A stretch of 64,000 nucleotides of DNA from assembly GCA_944548615.1 (NCBI GenBank), contig OX155955.1:8657631-8721630 (forward strand), in the 5' to 3' direction. The stretch is from Micropterix aruncella. Lineage: Eukaryota > Arthropoda > Insecta > Lepidoptera > Micropterigidae. The notes beneath the pieces are model-generated. The model ran no database searches, was not told where the DNA came from, and saw only the letters and a program-made list of their open reading frames with translations. Shown here one piece after another: positions 21,768 through 33,113 of the stretch; position 1 is the first letter of the stretch; each line of letters opens with the position of its first letter. Both the position numbers and the translations under genes were made by a program.

Positions 21768-22718
21768 ATGGAGTCTCTTCAGTCCACGGCCGGTTATGTC
21801 AATGACGAATTCATTATTTTACATAACTTGTGGAAATTCTTTAAAACTGCCTTTTTTTTTAACTCAGAAAGTGGGACAAGAAGCATAAATTTGATAAATC
21901 ATCGGGAAACAAATTTAGATATACAGGATGTAAAAGATACTACCACAAATCTCGAGGTTGGGTGTACAAGCGAAAATATCACAAACCTTAAAATCTCCAT
22001 TACTCCAACAAAAAATTGGGATTTTTTAAATCAACCGTCAACTTCTGACTCATCCAGCATTTTAAAACAAGATTGTTTAAAAAGAAAAGCAGATTCCATA
22101 GAGAATTTTTTTCAAAAACCACCAGAAAATAAAAGAAAATTCATTAAAAATGATGAAAAGTTGCCTTTTGTGATAACTTCTGATAATTTCAGAAAGTGTA
22201 TTGAGAAGAAACTGTTAGAAAAACAAAAAAAAGAGGACCAGAAAAATGAAAGAAAAATGAAAAGAAAGCAACTCGCCTTTGAACGGAAGCAAAAACAAGC
22301 CGAAAATAAACAAATAAACGAAGGAGTTATTTTAAAAAAGAAAACTCCTAAAAAATCTAAGATTGTTGAACGAACCAATCAATCTGTCAGTGAAACACCT
22401 GGAATATCTGGAACCAAATCTAGCATAGATAAAAGTAATAACATTACAATTATTTCTAACGAAGAAGTAGATATTTTCCAAAAATATAAAGGGATCGTCG
22501 TGAAACGCAAAGCATTAATTTGCGATGTATGTAACTATTCATACCACAAATCATGTATTCCCAAAAAGCATAAAGTGAACCTGCCAGAGGAAGAAGACTG
22601 AGGTGACTTCATGTGTCACAGATGTTATAAGTTGGATGGCGACTCGGATGATCCAACTTCTGAAGATTCTCTGGATGTCGAAGAGCTATTGAAGGAAATT
22701 AATTCTCATAATCACTAA
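21768..22718 (+). pseudogene. pogo element second coding segment with half zinc finger
   Basis: Open from ATG 21768 to TGA 22599-22601; the same frame then runs on to TAA 22716-22718, so TGA is a nonsense change. The middle is Lys/Glu-rich and probably coiled (about residues 140-190: KKLLEKQKKEDQKNERKMKR). The end reads ICDVCNYSYHKSC followed by FMCHRC beyond the TGA. That is the second half of a PHD-type zinc finger (C-x2-C, H-x2-C, C-x2-C); the first Cys pair is not visible. Similar C-terminal extensions exist in some pogo transposases, so this may once have been joined to the core; a separate accessory ORF is the alternative. Confidence 0.65.
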
Positions 22719-23152
22719 AGTATTTTTTGTCATTTGTTTTAACATTTAATAAATAATTTTTAAAAAACTCGTTGTTTGGTTATATTAGTTTAATTATTAC
22801 TTTAAAAAATATATAGGAGGTACCTAGGTACCTACCCATTTGTTTAAAATCCTATATTTTACTAAAATAGGTAACCATAAATACCGTGGCCAATAACTGT
22901 GTCATAAAGTGGCCAATTACTATAAAAAAGTGGCCAATTACTGTCGCATTTCGTTTTTTTTTTATAATAAATATATATATATGAAATATTATTATAATTG
23001 AGATAAAACTTTCAATAACTAATCAAAAATTAGTCCTAGAAAAAGATTAGGCCTAAAAATTTACAAAGAAATATTTCAATGAAATAGAGAGTAATGAGCG
23101 AAAAAGTGGATAGAAAGAGCTTAAATGGCCAATAACTATAGCGCTTCCCCTA

Positions 23153-23440
23153 TCCTTTTTTTTGTCTATCGAATTATTACTATGATAATTATGGCTATAG
23201 ACATTGTTCTCTTTATTTAATCAGAAATTTTCCTTATAACAATAATTTTCTAATAATTGATAATTTTAATTTACTTAAATTACTTAAATGTATTACTTAA
23301 ATTCATTTATATAGTCATTATATTAGTCGTTATATTATTTGAATTAATTTATATAGTCACAACTATCACTACAATTAAATTTTCTATAATTATTTATTAC
23401 TGATAATGTCAGATGCAATGACGCATCCAAGTGTTGGAAT
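23153..23440. other. AT-rich spacer
   Basis: AT-rich sequence with short direct repeats (attacttaaat, atatagtca). Nothing coding. Confidence 0.4.
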
Positions 23441-24300
23441 GCCTACCTAATTCCGGAAACGGCGGTCAAATCGAGGTTGATGTCTTTCCTAAATAAACAT
23501 AACCTATTATCTCTTACGCAATACGGATTTCGTCCTAACTGATCTACGCAGGATGCTATTGATTTTCTATCCGATAACATAGTAAATAGTCTGGATGAAG
23601 GAAACAAGTGCCTTGTAGTATTCCTGGACCTTTGCAAGGCTTTCGATACAGTATCGAACAAAATCTTATTAAGTAAATTAGAAAAAAATATATTCGTGGG
23701 AAAGCATTGCAATGGTTCACTTACTACTTGTCCAATAGAACACAAGTTACGAAACTACATGGAGCACAGAGCTTCGAAGGTCGTATACGTTACGGAGTAC
23801 CACAAGGAAGTGTCCTAGGCCCAATTTTATTTCTAGTGTACATAAATGACCTATCCAACATTACATTAAAAAGTTCTATTTGCTTATGACACTGCCTTAA
23901 TTTTCCGAGGGCAAACCTGGTCGACGGTTTACAAAAACACAGAACTTGGTCCAAACAATATTTATATTTGGATCCAGAATAATCTATTGACATTAAATAG
24001 CGAAAAAACAAACTATGTTACCTTTTCTATTACTAGCAAGCAGGACTTTATGCACGCAGGTATAAAAATTCATACATGTACCCCAAATCCTAAAAATCAT
24101 TTATTGTTTAATATGCAATGTAACTGCACAACTATACAACATAAATCTCGAGATAAATATCTCGGTCTCGTATTTGATAATACACTTAAATGTGATGCGC
24201 ATGTAAACGATGTAGCCACTAAAGTAAGAAGACTTATATACATGTTTAAGTTACTTCGGAACGTGTTAGGTTTAAAATCTCTCAAAAACGTCTAGCATGC
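23441..24300 (+). mobile_element. LINE RT fragment (Jockey/CR1-like), truncated at both ends
   Basis: Plus strand encodes RT blocks in broken frames: LTQYGFRPN, FLDLCKAFDTVSNK (palm motif A), RYGVPQGSVLGPILFLVYINDL (block 4), then NLLTLNSEKTNYVTFS and KYLGLVFDNTLK. At the catalytic box the sequence reads FAYDTA where F/Y-A-D-D-T is required, so one catalytic Asp is lost as well as the frame. It stops at about 24300 just before the inverted repeat. Confidence 0.85.
23707..24295 (+). pseudogene. LINE reverse transcriptase remnant
   Basis: Two usable pieces: 23707-23889 with the GVPQGSVLGP block, and 23987-24295 with the thumb-proximal KYLGLVFDNTL block. They are separated by a frame break at the mutated catalytic box. 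The enzyme would have copied LINE RNA at the insertion site (target-primed reverse transcription), but this copy cannot. Confidence 0.8.
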
Positions 24301-24353
24301 TCTAGCATTTTGTGTATATATTCATTTTAGAATTGATTAAATAGATGATTATT

Positions 24354-25063
24354 AAGTAAATAATTATAAAAGCCACTTACATCGTGACGAAGGATTCCCT
24401 TGGTGGGATTCGGGAATGCTTTGGTGTAACAAACGAGAATGATAGATGTCTCTCACTTGCGGAAAGAGAAGTAGGTTTAGTTGGGCCCATTTTACAACTA
24501 GTAACGCTCACCCTTCATCCAATTATCTCAAAATTAAGCAATCGTCCTTATTTACACGTAAAATCACTCAAATACTTATTAGTTCAAGGGAAATAACAGA
24601 CAAGACGAGCTACTTGACAGATGGAAGAATTTAAAATTTCGAATTTCGTTTTTTTATTTTCTAAAGGTGCGATATAAAGAAGCTGCGATCAATAATATTC
24701 AGCTGAAAAATTAAAACTAAATGCGTGACATGCCCTCACATCAATGAAAGGAAGCAGTCAGCTCTTTCCTATTAGTTGGAAAGTTTACCTTTAACCTAAA
24801 TGGATTATTTACAATGAAGGAAACATAAAATATGTAAAAATTCAATATTTTGAAATATTTGATAGTTTTGCTTGATTGCTTAATTTTGAGATAATTGGAT
24901 GAAGGGTGAGCGTTACTAGTTGTAAAATGGGCCCAACTAAACCTACTTCTCTTTCCGCAAGTGAGAGACATCTATCATTCTCGTTTGTTACACCAAAGCA
25001 TTCCCGAATCCCACCAAGGGAATCCTTCGTCACGATGTAAGTGGCTTTTATAATTATTTACTT
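24354..25063. repeat. Perfect 190-bp inverted repeat with 330-bp spacer
   Basis: 24354-24543 and 24874-25063 are exact reverse complements over 190 of 190 bases with no indel. The spacer 24544-24873 is unrelated AT-rich sequence. The right arm abuts an (AT)n array. Full identity implies recent origin, gene conversion or an assembly/read artefact. Open frames mirrored in the two arms are a by-product. Confidence 0.95.
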
Positions 25064-25071
25064 TATATGTA

Positions 25072-25554
<483 letters not shown>

Positions 25555-25567
25555 TCACTCCCCTCCT
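25555..25567 (-). other. Gypsy polypurine tract
   Basis: Reads AGGAGGGGAGTGA on the element strand immediately upstream of the 3' LTR; this is the site priming plus-strand DNA synthesis. Confidence 0.85.
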
Positions 25568-25574
25568 GAGACCG

Positions 25575-26582
25575 TCAAGGGCGATAATAGCTAGGTATAC
25601 GAACTTCACGTCCTGAGCGCGTCCTTTTAGCAGTGTCCTCTGTTTTCGGGATTGGGATTACGTTTGGCGTGGTGTGATTAGCAGGAGTGGTTGCGGCGTC
25701 GTCCAGTATGTAGGCTGGTTTTACACGGTCGATAGATACTGTAACGTCTTTGCCGTTTATTATGAGTTTGAAAACCTTATCTCCTCTTTGCCTTACTTCG
25801 TATGGACCTGTATAGGCTGGTTGTAGTGGGGGATGACAGGTGTCATCTCTCAGGAATACGTGACTCGTCGTGCTGAGGTCTTTGAATACGAAGACAGATC
25901 TCCTGTTAGTATGACGAGTGGCTGGTACTGGCGCCAAATTGTGTGCGAACTTACGGAGTCGAGTTATGTAGTCTGCCATGTCCGCCGTGTCGTCCGCTCC
26001 TGGTTTAACGTCCATGAATTCTCCAGGCAGTCTCAGCGGCTCCCCGTATACCAGTTCGGCAGTAGAAGAGTTCAAATCTTCCTTGTAGGCACTGCGTATC
26101 CCCAGCAGGACCAACGGTAGGGATTCGACCCAGCTGCTATTAGCGTGGCAGGTGATGGCTGCTTTTAACTGCCGGTGGAATCGCTCTACGAGACCGTTGC
26201 ACGCCGGGTGATAGGCGGTTGTACGACGGTGCTGGAACCCAACTAATTCTGACAGGTGTCTAAACATAGTGCTCTCGAATTGTCTGCCGCGGTCGGTGAC
26301 AATATCGTTGGGGCAGCCAAAGCGAGCTATCCACCCGTGGAGTAACCCTTTTGCTACGGCTTCTGCCGTGATTTCTTGCAGTGGGACTACCTCAGGCCAT
26401 CGTGTATATCGGTCGACGACTGTGAGGCAATATTTGTATCCTTGAGACGCTGGCATAGGACCTATTAGGTCTATATGAATATTCATAAACCTTGCTCTGG
26501 GAAGTCTGTACGTGCCCAGTGGTGATGAGACGTGGCGTGTAATTTTAGTACCCTGGGTGACTAAGGGAGTGAAGGCTTTCAA
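25575..26582 (-). pseudogene. Gypsy integrase, N-terminally truncated
   Basis: Catalytic core DDE residues are present: Asp in HIDLIGPM (~residue 38), Asp in IVTDRGRQFES (~97) and Glu in NGLVERFHRQLK (133), with the canonical 35-residue spacing between the last two. A C-terminal region with a GPY-like motif (YTGPYEV) follows. The HHCC zinc-binding domain upstream is almost entirely gone: the preceding frame stops right after LSHPG and this frame resumes at KITRHVSSPLG. The core is intact but not connected to the rest of pol. Confidence 0.9.
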
Positions 26583-26769
26583 ATACCTGCCGTCGCAAGT
26601 CTTTTGAGACGTACGGTCGCGGCGTCTTGCCGCTTTCGTCGACGTACAATTCGGAGTGCGTTCCCGGTAACTTGATCTTCTTCAGGCATAAGGAGGTGTC
26701 GCTGAGTAGTAGCTGCTTTAACTCTGTGTCCTCGGTTTGAGACAGTGCTAACTTGTTCAGGTCCACCGG
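26555..26769 (-). pseudogene. Gypsy pol linker between RNase H and integrase
   Basis: In frame with the RT/RNase H ORF after its TAG at 26770-26772. It encodes LALSQTEDTELKQLL and ends QVFESLHSLSHPG, the start of the integrase HHCC domain, where a deletion changes the frame. One nonsense mutation upstream and one deletion downstream isolate it. Confidence 0.85.
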
Positions 26770-28659
26770 CTATGTAATGTGTTCAATCCGGGACAAGGTG
26801 TCCGCCACCACGTTATCTTTCCCTGAAATGTGCCTGATGTCCGTTGTAAACTGCGAGATGTAATCGAGGTGCCGGAATTGTCTCGGTGAGCAATTGTCTT
26901 TACGTGAGTGGAATGCGAAACATATTGGCTTGTGGTCGGTGTATATTGTAAAGACTCGTGCGTCGACCATGTGCCGGAAATATTTGATGGCTTCATATAT
27001 TGCGAGGAGCTCACGATCGTACGGTGAGTACTTGCTCTGTGCGGGAGTCAACTTCCTTGAGAAAAAGGCGAGCGGCTGCCAATCTCCATTTGTCTGTTGC
27101 TGCAACGCTGCGCCCATGGCCGTATCAGAGGCGTCGGTGACTATGGCAAGTTTGGCCTGACTGTTGGGATGTGCTAGCAGTGCAGCCTGGCATAAACTCT
27201 CCTTGCAGCGCGCGAAAGCGACATATTCTTCGGCGCCGAAGTTCACCGGATGTGAGCCTTTTACTGAGCCGGTCAACAGTGTGTTGAGTGGAGCCTGGAA
27301 TTGTGCTGCGCCTGGGATAAATCTGCGATAGAAATTTATCATTCCCAGGAATCGGCGCAGCTCCTTCACGTTCTTGGGAGCTGGGAAGTTTTTGATAGCG
27401 TCAACCTTTTCTGGGAGCGGCTTCGTGCCTTCCTCTGATATGCTGTATCCGAGAAACGTTACCTCCGAGGCACCGAAGACACACTTAGAGGTGTTTACCA
27501 CCATGCCGTGGTCGTTTAGCCTGGTGAAGATCTGTCGCAGATGCTCCTTGTGTGAGTCTTCGTCTTTCGAGTAGACCAAAAAATCGTCCAAATACGCGAA
27601 GCAATAATCGAGTCCCCTGATCATGTCATCGACGAAACGCTGGAAGGTTTGTCCCGCGTTGCGGAGTCCATAATTCATGAAAGGAAACTCGTACATTCCG
27701 AATGGTGTAGTGATTGCGGTCTTCGAAATATCTTCTGGGTTGACTGGGATCTGATTATAGGCCTTCTCCAAGTCAATTGTAGAGAATACCTTACAACCAG
27801 AAATATTGTGAGCGAAATCGTGGATGTGTCTGATGGGATATTTATCCGGGACCGTTCTGGAATTTAGCATCCTGTAATCGCCGCAAGGACGCCAGCCGTT
27901 ATCTTTTTTTGGTGCTAGGTGTAGTGGTGAAGACCATGGTGAATCTGAAGGTCTCGCGGTACCGTTCTGTAACATGGCAGCAAATTCGTCCTTCGCTATC
28001 TTCAGTTTGTCCGGAGCCAACCGTCGAGGTGAACAAGACGCGGGGGGTCCTGACGTGGCGCGAATGTGGTGAAGGATGTTATGCTTGGGAGCTCGATGCA
28101 CTCCGGAGGGACGCGTGATGTCGGGGTACTCTGCTAGTATGCGGTGATACACCGACTTACCGGATACAATTTTCACCGATGAAATGTCTTCAGTTGGACG
28201 AGCTGGCAACGCCGCCGTAACGAGGCTAGTAGTATTATCGAGAAGCTGTTGGTTTCTGCAGTCAACTATAAGGTTGTAGTATGACAGAAAGTCTACGCCG
28301 ATTATCGCCTTTGTCACGTCCGCGACAACAAATTGCCAATTGAAATCACGCCGCAAGCCTAAATTAAGCTTTAGGTGTAAGTAGCCGTAAGTAAAGATAG
28401 TAGAGCCGTTTGCAGCGCATAAGTGGTACTTTGTTTTCTGTCGTCGGTTTGTAAGTGCCGACCTTGGAAATACGCAGAGATCGCTACCGGTATCCACGAG
28501 AAACTGCGTCTTCGTTATGCGGTCGGTGACGAATATGCGACCAGTGCTGCGGCAGTCGGCGGTCGCCATTATCGGCTGCCCTTGTCGTTTCCCGCTTGAA
28601 AGTCGCAGGGTTTCACGCACTTGTTTGCCCTCTCGCCAAATTTTGTGTGGTACCAACAC
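26770..28659 (-). CDS. pol: Gypsy pol: protease, reverse transcriptase, RNase H
   Basis: 630-codon open frame. Protease active site [12 protein letters not shown] (~residues 53-64); RT with the [10 protein letters not shown] block (~292) and catalytic YLDD (356-359); RNase H with TDASD (~508) and [11 protein letters not shown]. It overlaps the end of gag by ~90 nt in a different frame, so frameshifting between gag and pol is likely. It ends at a TAG (26770-26772) where family members continue, so the TAG is probably a nonsense mutation. These enzymes process the polyprotein, copy the RNA and remove template RNA. Enzyme domains look intact. Confidence 0.92.
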   Translation of the reverse strand: MLVPHKIWREGKQVRETLRLSSGKRQGQPIMATADCRSTGRIFVTDRITKTQFLVDTGSDLCVFPRSALTNRRQKTKYHLCAANGSTIFTYGYLHLKLNLGLRRDFNWQFVVADVTKAIIGVDFLSYYNLIVDCRNQQLLDNTTSLVTAALPARPTEDISSVKIVSGKSVYHRILAEYPDITRPSGVHRAPKHNILHHIRATSGPPASCSPRRLAPDKLKIAKDEFAAMLQNGTARPSDSPWSSPLHLAPKKDNGWRPCGDYRMLNSRTVPDKYPIRHIHDFAHNISGCKVFSTIDLEKAYNQIPVNPEDISKTAITTPFGMYEFPFMNYGLRNAGQTFQRFVDDMIRGLDYCFAYLDDFLVYSKDEDSHKEHLRQIFTRLNDHGMVVNTSKCVFGASEVTFLGYSISEEGTKPLPEKVDAIKNFPAPKNVKELRRFLGMINFYRRFIPGAAQFQAPLNTLLTGSVKGSHPVNFGAEEYVAFARCKESLCQAALLAHPNSQAKLAIVTDASDTAMGAALQQQTNGDWQPLAFFSRKLTPAQSKYSPYDRELLAIYEAIKYFRHMVDARVFTIYTDHKPICFAFHSRKDNCSPRQFRHLDYISQFTTDIRHISGKDNVVADTLSRIEHIT

Positions 28660-28991
28660 CTGGGGTATTTTTTATAGTTGGAGTCGGATCTCTTTGAGTT
28701 GGAACGATTGCGTGACTTACTGTCAGGTCGTGTCTGCGATCGTGACTGCCTATTGTTTAGCTGGCTTTTGAGCGTCCTCATCTCCCTAGTTAATTCGCTT
28801 ACCTGACGAATGAGGTCATTTAATGGTGAGTCAGCCGCAGATGTAGATGCTACCTGGTGTTTGGGTACGACATCATCTTCGGGCCAAAAAGCTGGTACTC
28901 GGTTGCCCACGCGGTACACGTCGGCCGTTGCGTCAGCTGATTTGCCGCTGCCATTTTGGCTTTGTCCGGGTCTGGCTTTATCTTCACTCAT
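28569..28991 (-). pseudogene. gag: Gypsy gag, internally deleted
   Basis: ATG lies ~20 nt after the 5' LTR. The N-terminus (VYRVGNRVPAFWPEDD) resembles the start of an insect Gypsy capsid region. The next 200 or so residues normally forming capsid appear to be missing, and it moves directly to a Ser/Arg-rich linker and the terminal block [20 protein letters not shown], a Cys/His nucleic acid-binding motif found in such gags. At 140 residues it is well short of the usual 350 or more. It probably cannot form particles alone. Confidence 0.85.
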
Positions 28992-28995
28992 TTTC

Positions 28996-29009
28996 TTTTG
29001 GGGTCACCA
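28996..29009 (-). other. Gypsy primer-binding site
   Basis: TGGTGACCCC.. starts 1-2 nt after the 5' LTR in element orientation, the position of the tRNA primer site. The tRNA cannot be named with certainty. Confidence 0.7.
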
Positions 29010-29010
29010 C

Positions 29011-29523
<513 letters not shown>

Positions 29524-29547
29524 ATATTTTAAGGGTGTAAATTTTTT

Positions 29548-30130
29548 AAAATTATTTTCAATAATATATAAAATTAGATTCATGAAAAGTTACTTATCTG
29601 GGGTCCTGGTGGACCAGAAACATTTAAACGATAGTTAATGTCCTCTTTAAATACTTAGGGCAGCGGCACCTGTTTCCGCAATTGATAACTTATGATGTTC
29701 TTAGTTATTGCAGCCGAATTACTGTATGCCCTTGGATGTAATAAGTATAGGAGGATGGTTTCTGTAACAGAAATGGATGTTAGTAACTTATTTTAGAAGA
29801 AATTATATGACTGAGAATATTTCGACACTATGTGTTATGAATACGACTAGTGTCGAAATATTCTCAGTCATATAATTTCTTCTAAAATAAGTTACTAACA
29901 TCCATTTCTGTTACAGAAACCATCCTCCTATACTTATTACATCCAAGGGCATACAGTAATTCGGCTGCAATAACTAAGAACATCATAAGTTATCAATTGC
30001 GGAAATAGGTGCCGCTGCCCTAAGTATTTAAAGAGGACATTAACTATCGTTTAAATGTTTCTGGTCCACCAGGACCCCAGATAAGTAACTTTTCATGAAT
30101 CTAATTTTATATATTATTGAAAATAATTTT
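29548..30130. repeat. Near-perfect palindrome, 283-bp arms, 17-bp loop
   Basis: 29548-29830 pairs with 29848-30130 with 282 of 283 bases matching (only 29672/30006 differ, G versus A on the same strand) and no indels. The centre is tgtgttatgaatacgac. Both outer ends run into (AT)n arrays. The arm has no coding sequence or TE motif that I recognise. It could extrude a cruciform; an inverted-duplication origin or a hairpin read artefact are both possible. Confidence 0.95.
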
Positions 30131-30549
<419 letters not shown>

Positions 30550-30672
30550 TTTAATTCAATCATATCTTGCTGACACGCGATTGATATACTTATTTTTTGT
30601 ACTTTTATATTTATTTTTGTGTTATTATCTTAATAAAGTAGTGAACTTTATATTTATTTTGTATTCAGTGTG

Positions 30673-30706
30673 TTACCATTGATTTTATAGTGTAATTAAA
30701 ATCAAT
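30673..30706. mobile_element. Minimal inverted-repeat insertion (CCATTGATTTTA ends)
   Basis: TA, CCATTGATTTTA, a ~10-nt loop, TAAAATCAATGG, TA. The same inverted sequence with almost no loop occurs at 57208-57233. It looks like a mariner-type element reduced to its terminal repeats. Confidence 0.5.
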
Positions 30707-30739
30707 GGTATTACTTTCATAAAATCATAAATTAATTTC

Positions 30740-32000
30740 AGCTAATCTGCAACACGACATTTGTTGCGACGCCGTCAGTAGCGACGTCGCCGGCCGTAAA
30801 ATAGATGATTTACGGCCGCTATGAGGGTGCCCGAGGAAGCATAAGAATTTGCAGAAAAATCATTTTTTACGAGAAAAATGGCAAAATCGCCTCGGGTTAC
30901 CTTTATAGACATCGCAGGCGTCGCTTCGAGCGAATCGAGCGAGAAAGAAAGCCTACGGCCGCCCGCTCCCACACGGAGACCGAGCGAGCGAGACTCCCTA
31001 CGACCGCCCGCTCTAACATAGCTAGGAGACGAACTTTGGTACCGAAAACGGACAGTTTTGAAATCGTCAAACTGAAAATGAAAGCGGGTAATACTGCCCG
31101 AAACAGTCGTATAAGAGTCGAGGTATGAGCATACAGCACCCCTCTTACGACCTGCCGTGAAAATTCACGTGTTCACAGCAAGGAACCGTGAAACACGAGA
31201 GAAAACACGTGGTATTTTCTACTCCCAAAAATAGTGAAAAACTGTTAACTGGGAGTAGAAAACAAGGCACCATCACCACCGACCACCGGCAAGTAAACAG
31301 AAACACAGGAATCATCGATTCTAGTTTACGTGGCCGGGAAACTGCCCTCAGCCGATTTCGAAAACACTAGCAGACGCGAAAATAACGGGAACGTATACGT
31401 GAGGTACCGGGCCAGACTCTGATGATGTTTGGAACCCGAAGAATCCACTCCGAAGAAAAGGATGGGTTTTTAGCCATTCTCTGATTGGTTGGTTGCCGAC
31501 CAATCAGGAATGCGCTCTAACGAGCCAGTAGCCGCCAACCAGAAACTGTTGGTCGGCCCTGAAGTCTGGACAAACACATAGCGTACCGTAACGGCTTTTA
31601 GAGGGGAGGAGATAGCTTTTCTCCTAGGAGAGTGCGAGAGGTCGATAGAAAAGGGAAGATCCCCACCTTTCACGGAAAGCTGTCCGCGGCGTGTCATTGG
31701 TGGACACGAAAGCAGGTGCACAGCAGGTGCACGGCGAGAACCGCGGAAGTGAGTACAAATATGGGCCCCTGGGCCATACCAAATCACTCGCTCTCTCAGT
31801 TCCACAGCTAACAGTCAACCGACTAGGAAGGAAGGAAGGAAGGAACCCCAACGACTACAAGGACCGCACCATGGAACCGCTCCGCTGCCCTTGCAGTCTG
31901 GAAGCCAGTCGCGAGCGGCTCTACTGCACCGTGCAGTATTGAGCGCGGTCCAAGTAAAGGACACTACGGTCGACGAGACGCTCTCTCCTATTCGGGGAGT
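30740..32000. other. GC-rich region with small hairpins, no gene recognised
   Basis: Contains hairpins at 30790-30817 (cggccgtaaa / tttacggccg), 31215-31262 (ttttctactccca / tgggagtagaaaa) and 31481-31507 (ctgattggt / accaatcag), and a (GGAA)n run near 31827. Open frames of 60-110 codons on both strands overlap one another without motifs. Function unknown. Confidence 0.4.
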
Positions 32001-32099
32001 TGAGTGTCGGTCCGAGTCGGGATTTACGGTCCGACTCGCGATTTACGGTCGACGGGGACGCTCTCTCCAGTCGTGGAGTTCGAGCGCCGGTCCAAGTTG

Positions 32100-32575
32100 G
32101 GACCTTCGGAGAGTCGGGTCCACGCGGCGCACACGCGGTCAGACGGCGCACACAGGCGCAGTCAGACACACGCGGGCGCAGACGGGCGCACATAGGCGCA
32201 GTCTGGTGCGCATCGGCGCACACGCGGCACCCACGCGGCGCACACGCGGCGCACACGCGGTCAGACACACGCGGTCAGACGCACGCGATCAGACGGGCGC
32301 ACATAGGCGCAGTCGGACGCACGCGGTCGCAGACGGGCGCACATAGGCGCAGTCAGGCGAACGCGGCACAGGCGGACGCAACACAGGCGGACGCAGCACA
32401 GGCGGACGCAGCACAGGCGGACGCAGCACAGGCGGACGCAGCACAGACGGGCGCACTCAGGCGCAGTCAGGCGGACGCAGCCCAGACGAGCGCACCCAGG
32501 CGCAGTCAGGCACACGCAGACGCACACAGGCGCACTCAGGCGCACTCAGGAGCACGCAGGCGCACAGAGACGCCG
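32100..32575 (+). repeat. GC-rich minisatellite with 15-bp units
   Basis: Built from variants of 'ggcgcagtcaggc' and 'gcacaggcggacgca'. The cleanest part (32366-32445) has five tandem 15-bp units. Because 15 is a multiple of three, a frame stays open through it and reads AAQAD repeats. I treat that frame (about 32000-32668) as a by-product: no ATG at its start, and no non-repetitive domain. Confidence 0.85.
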
Positions 32576-32759
32576 CTCGACAACAGAGAGATCTTGTTCG
32601 ACCCGCTGCCCGGCAAGAACAGGATAGAAACATCTAGAAATAAGATTTATTGTATTTTATGTACGTAGGTTACATTTTACTGTACAATAAAGAATTTTAT
32701 AATATTGTGTATGTACCTACGTTAATTGCGGTACCTAGGCTATGTCCTATGGTAAAATT
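32576..32759 (+). other. Candidate 3' UTR-like segment with poly(A) signal
   Basis: AATAAA at ~32686 follows the minisatellite within AT-rich sequence and a 'gtacgtaggt / acctacgt' inverted pair. It may be the end of a transcribed unit; nothing upstream proves it. Confidence 0.25.
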
Positions 32760-33113
32760 GTATTTGTTATACACCTTGTAAGATTTCATGTATGTATGTC
32801 GCTCAAAAAACATTACCAAAAAATAATACGCCGTGTCGGCACTTGTGAGTGGAAGGCGTGTTTTATTGGTGCAGGGGACGGGGAGTAAAACGGTGGTAAT
32901 AGAGACAGACTGAGGCGTATCGAGGCTTGCAGCAGGTGTCGTGGCCGCCCGTTACGGGGCAAGCGGCGACCAAGCGGTGGACCTCTTTTTACAGTCCTGG
33001 GTCCACACAGCGCTGGGTCGGTCCGCGCCACAGGGCACTGCATATGTTGTGCAACGGGCGCAACAACATTCATTGACTGTTAGGCGGTACGAAGTTCGCC
33101 GGGTCAGCTAGTA
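32760..33113 (+). mobile_element. Helitron 3' end
   Basis: Ends ..gcggtacgaagttcgccgggtcagCTAG followed by T. A short GC hairpin (ggcg/cgcc) precedes CTAG, the standard 3' structure of Helitrons. The interior upstream is GC-rich non-repeat DNA that may be captured sequence; the 5' end of this copy was not found. Confidence 0.6.

Larger units (their letters stand above)
19639..23150 (+). mobile_element. pogo/Tigger-like DNA transposon, 3.5 kb, inactive
   Basis: Ends are inverted repeats (left GGGAAGCGCTACAGTTATTG; right, reversed, GGGGAAGCGCTATAGTTATT) flanked by TA at 19637-19638 and 23151-23152, the target duplication of Tc1/mariner/pogo elements. It carries a pogo-type transposase in three broken pieces and a downstream basic/zinc-finger ORF. 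Many copies of a GTTATTGGCC-like motif lie near both ends. A ~165 bp reversed LINE tail is inserted at about 21530-21693. At least two coding lesions (a TGA and a frameshift) plus the LINE insertion make it inactive. Confidence 0.9.

Noticed and set aside
31891..32346. Overlapping 150-codon frame at the minisatellite
   Set aside because: Same repeat effect as the 222-codon frame.
32000..32668. 222-codon Ala/Arg-rich protein
   Set aside because: Produced by 15-bp minisatellite units; no ATG start, no domain, other frames equally open.
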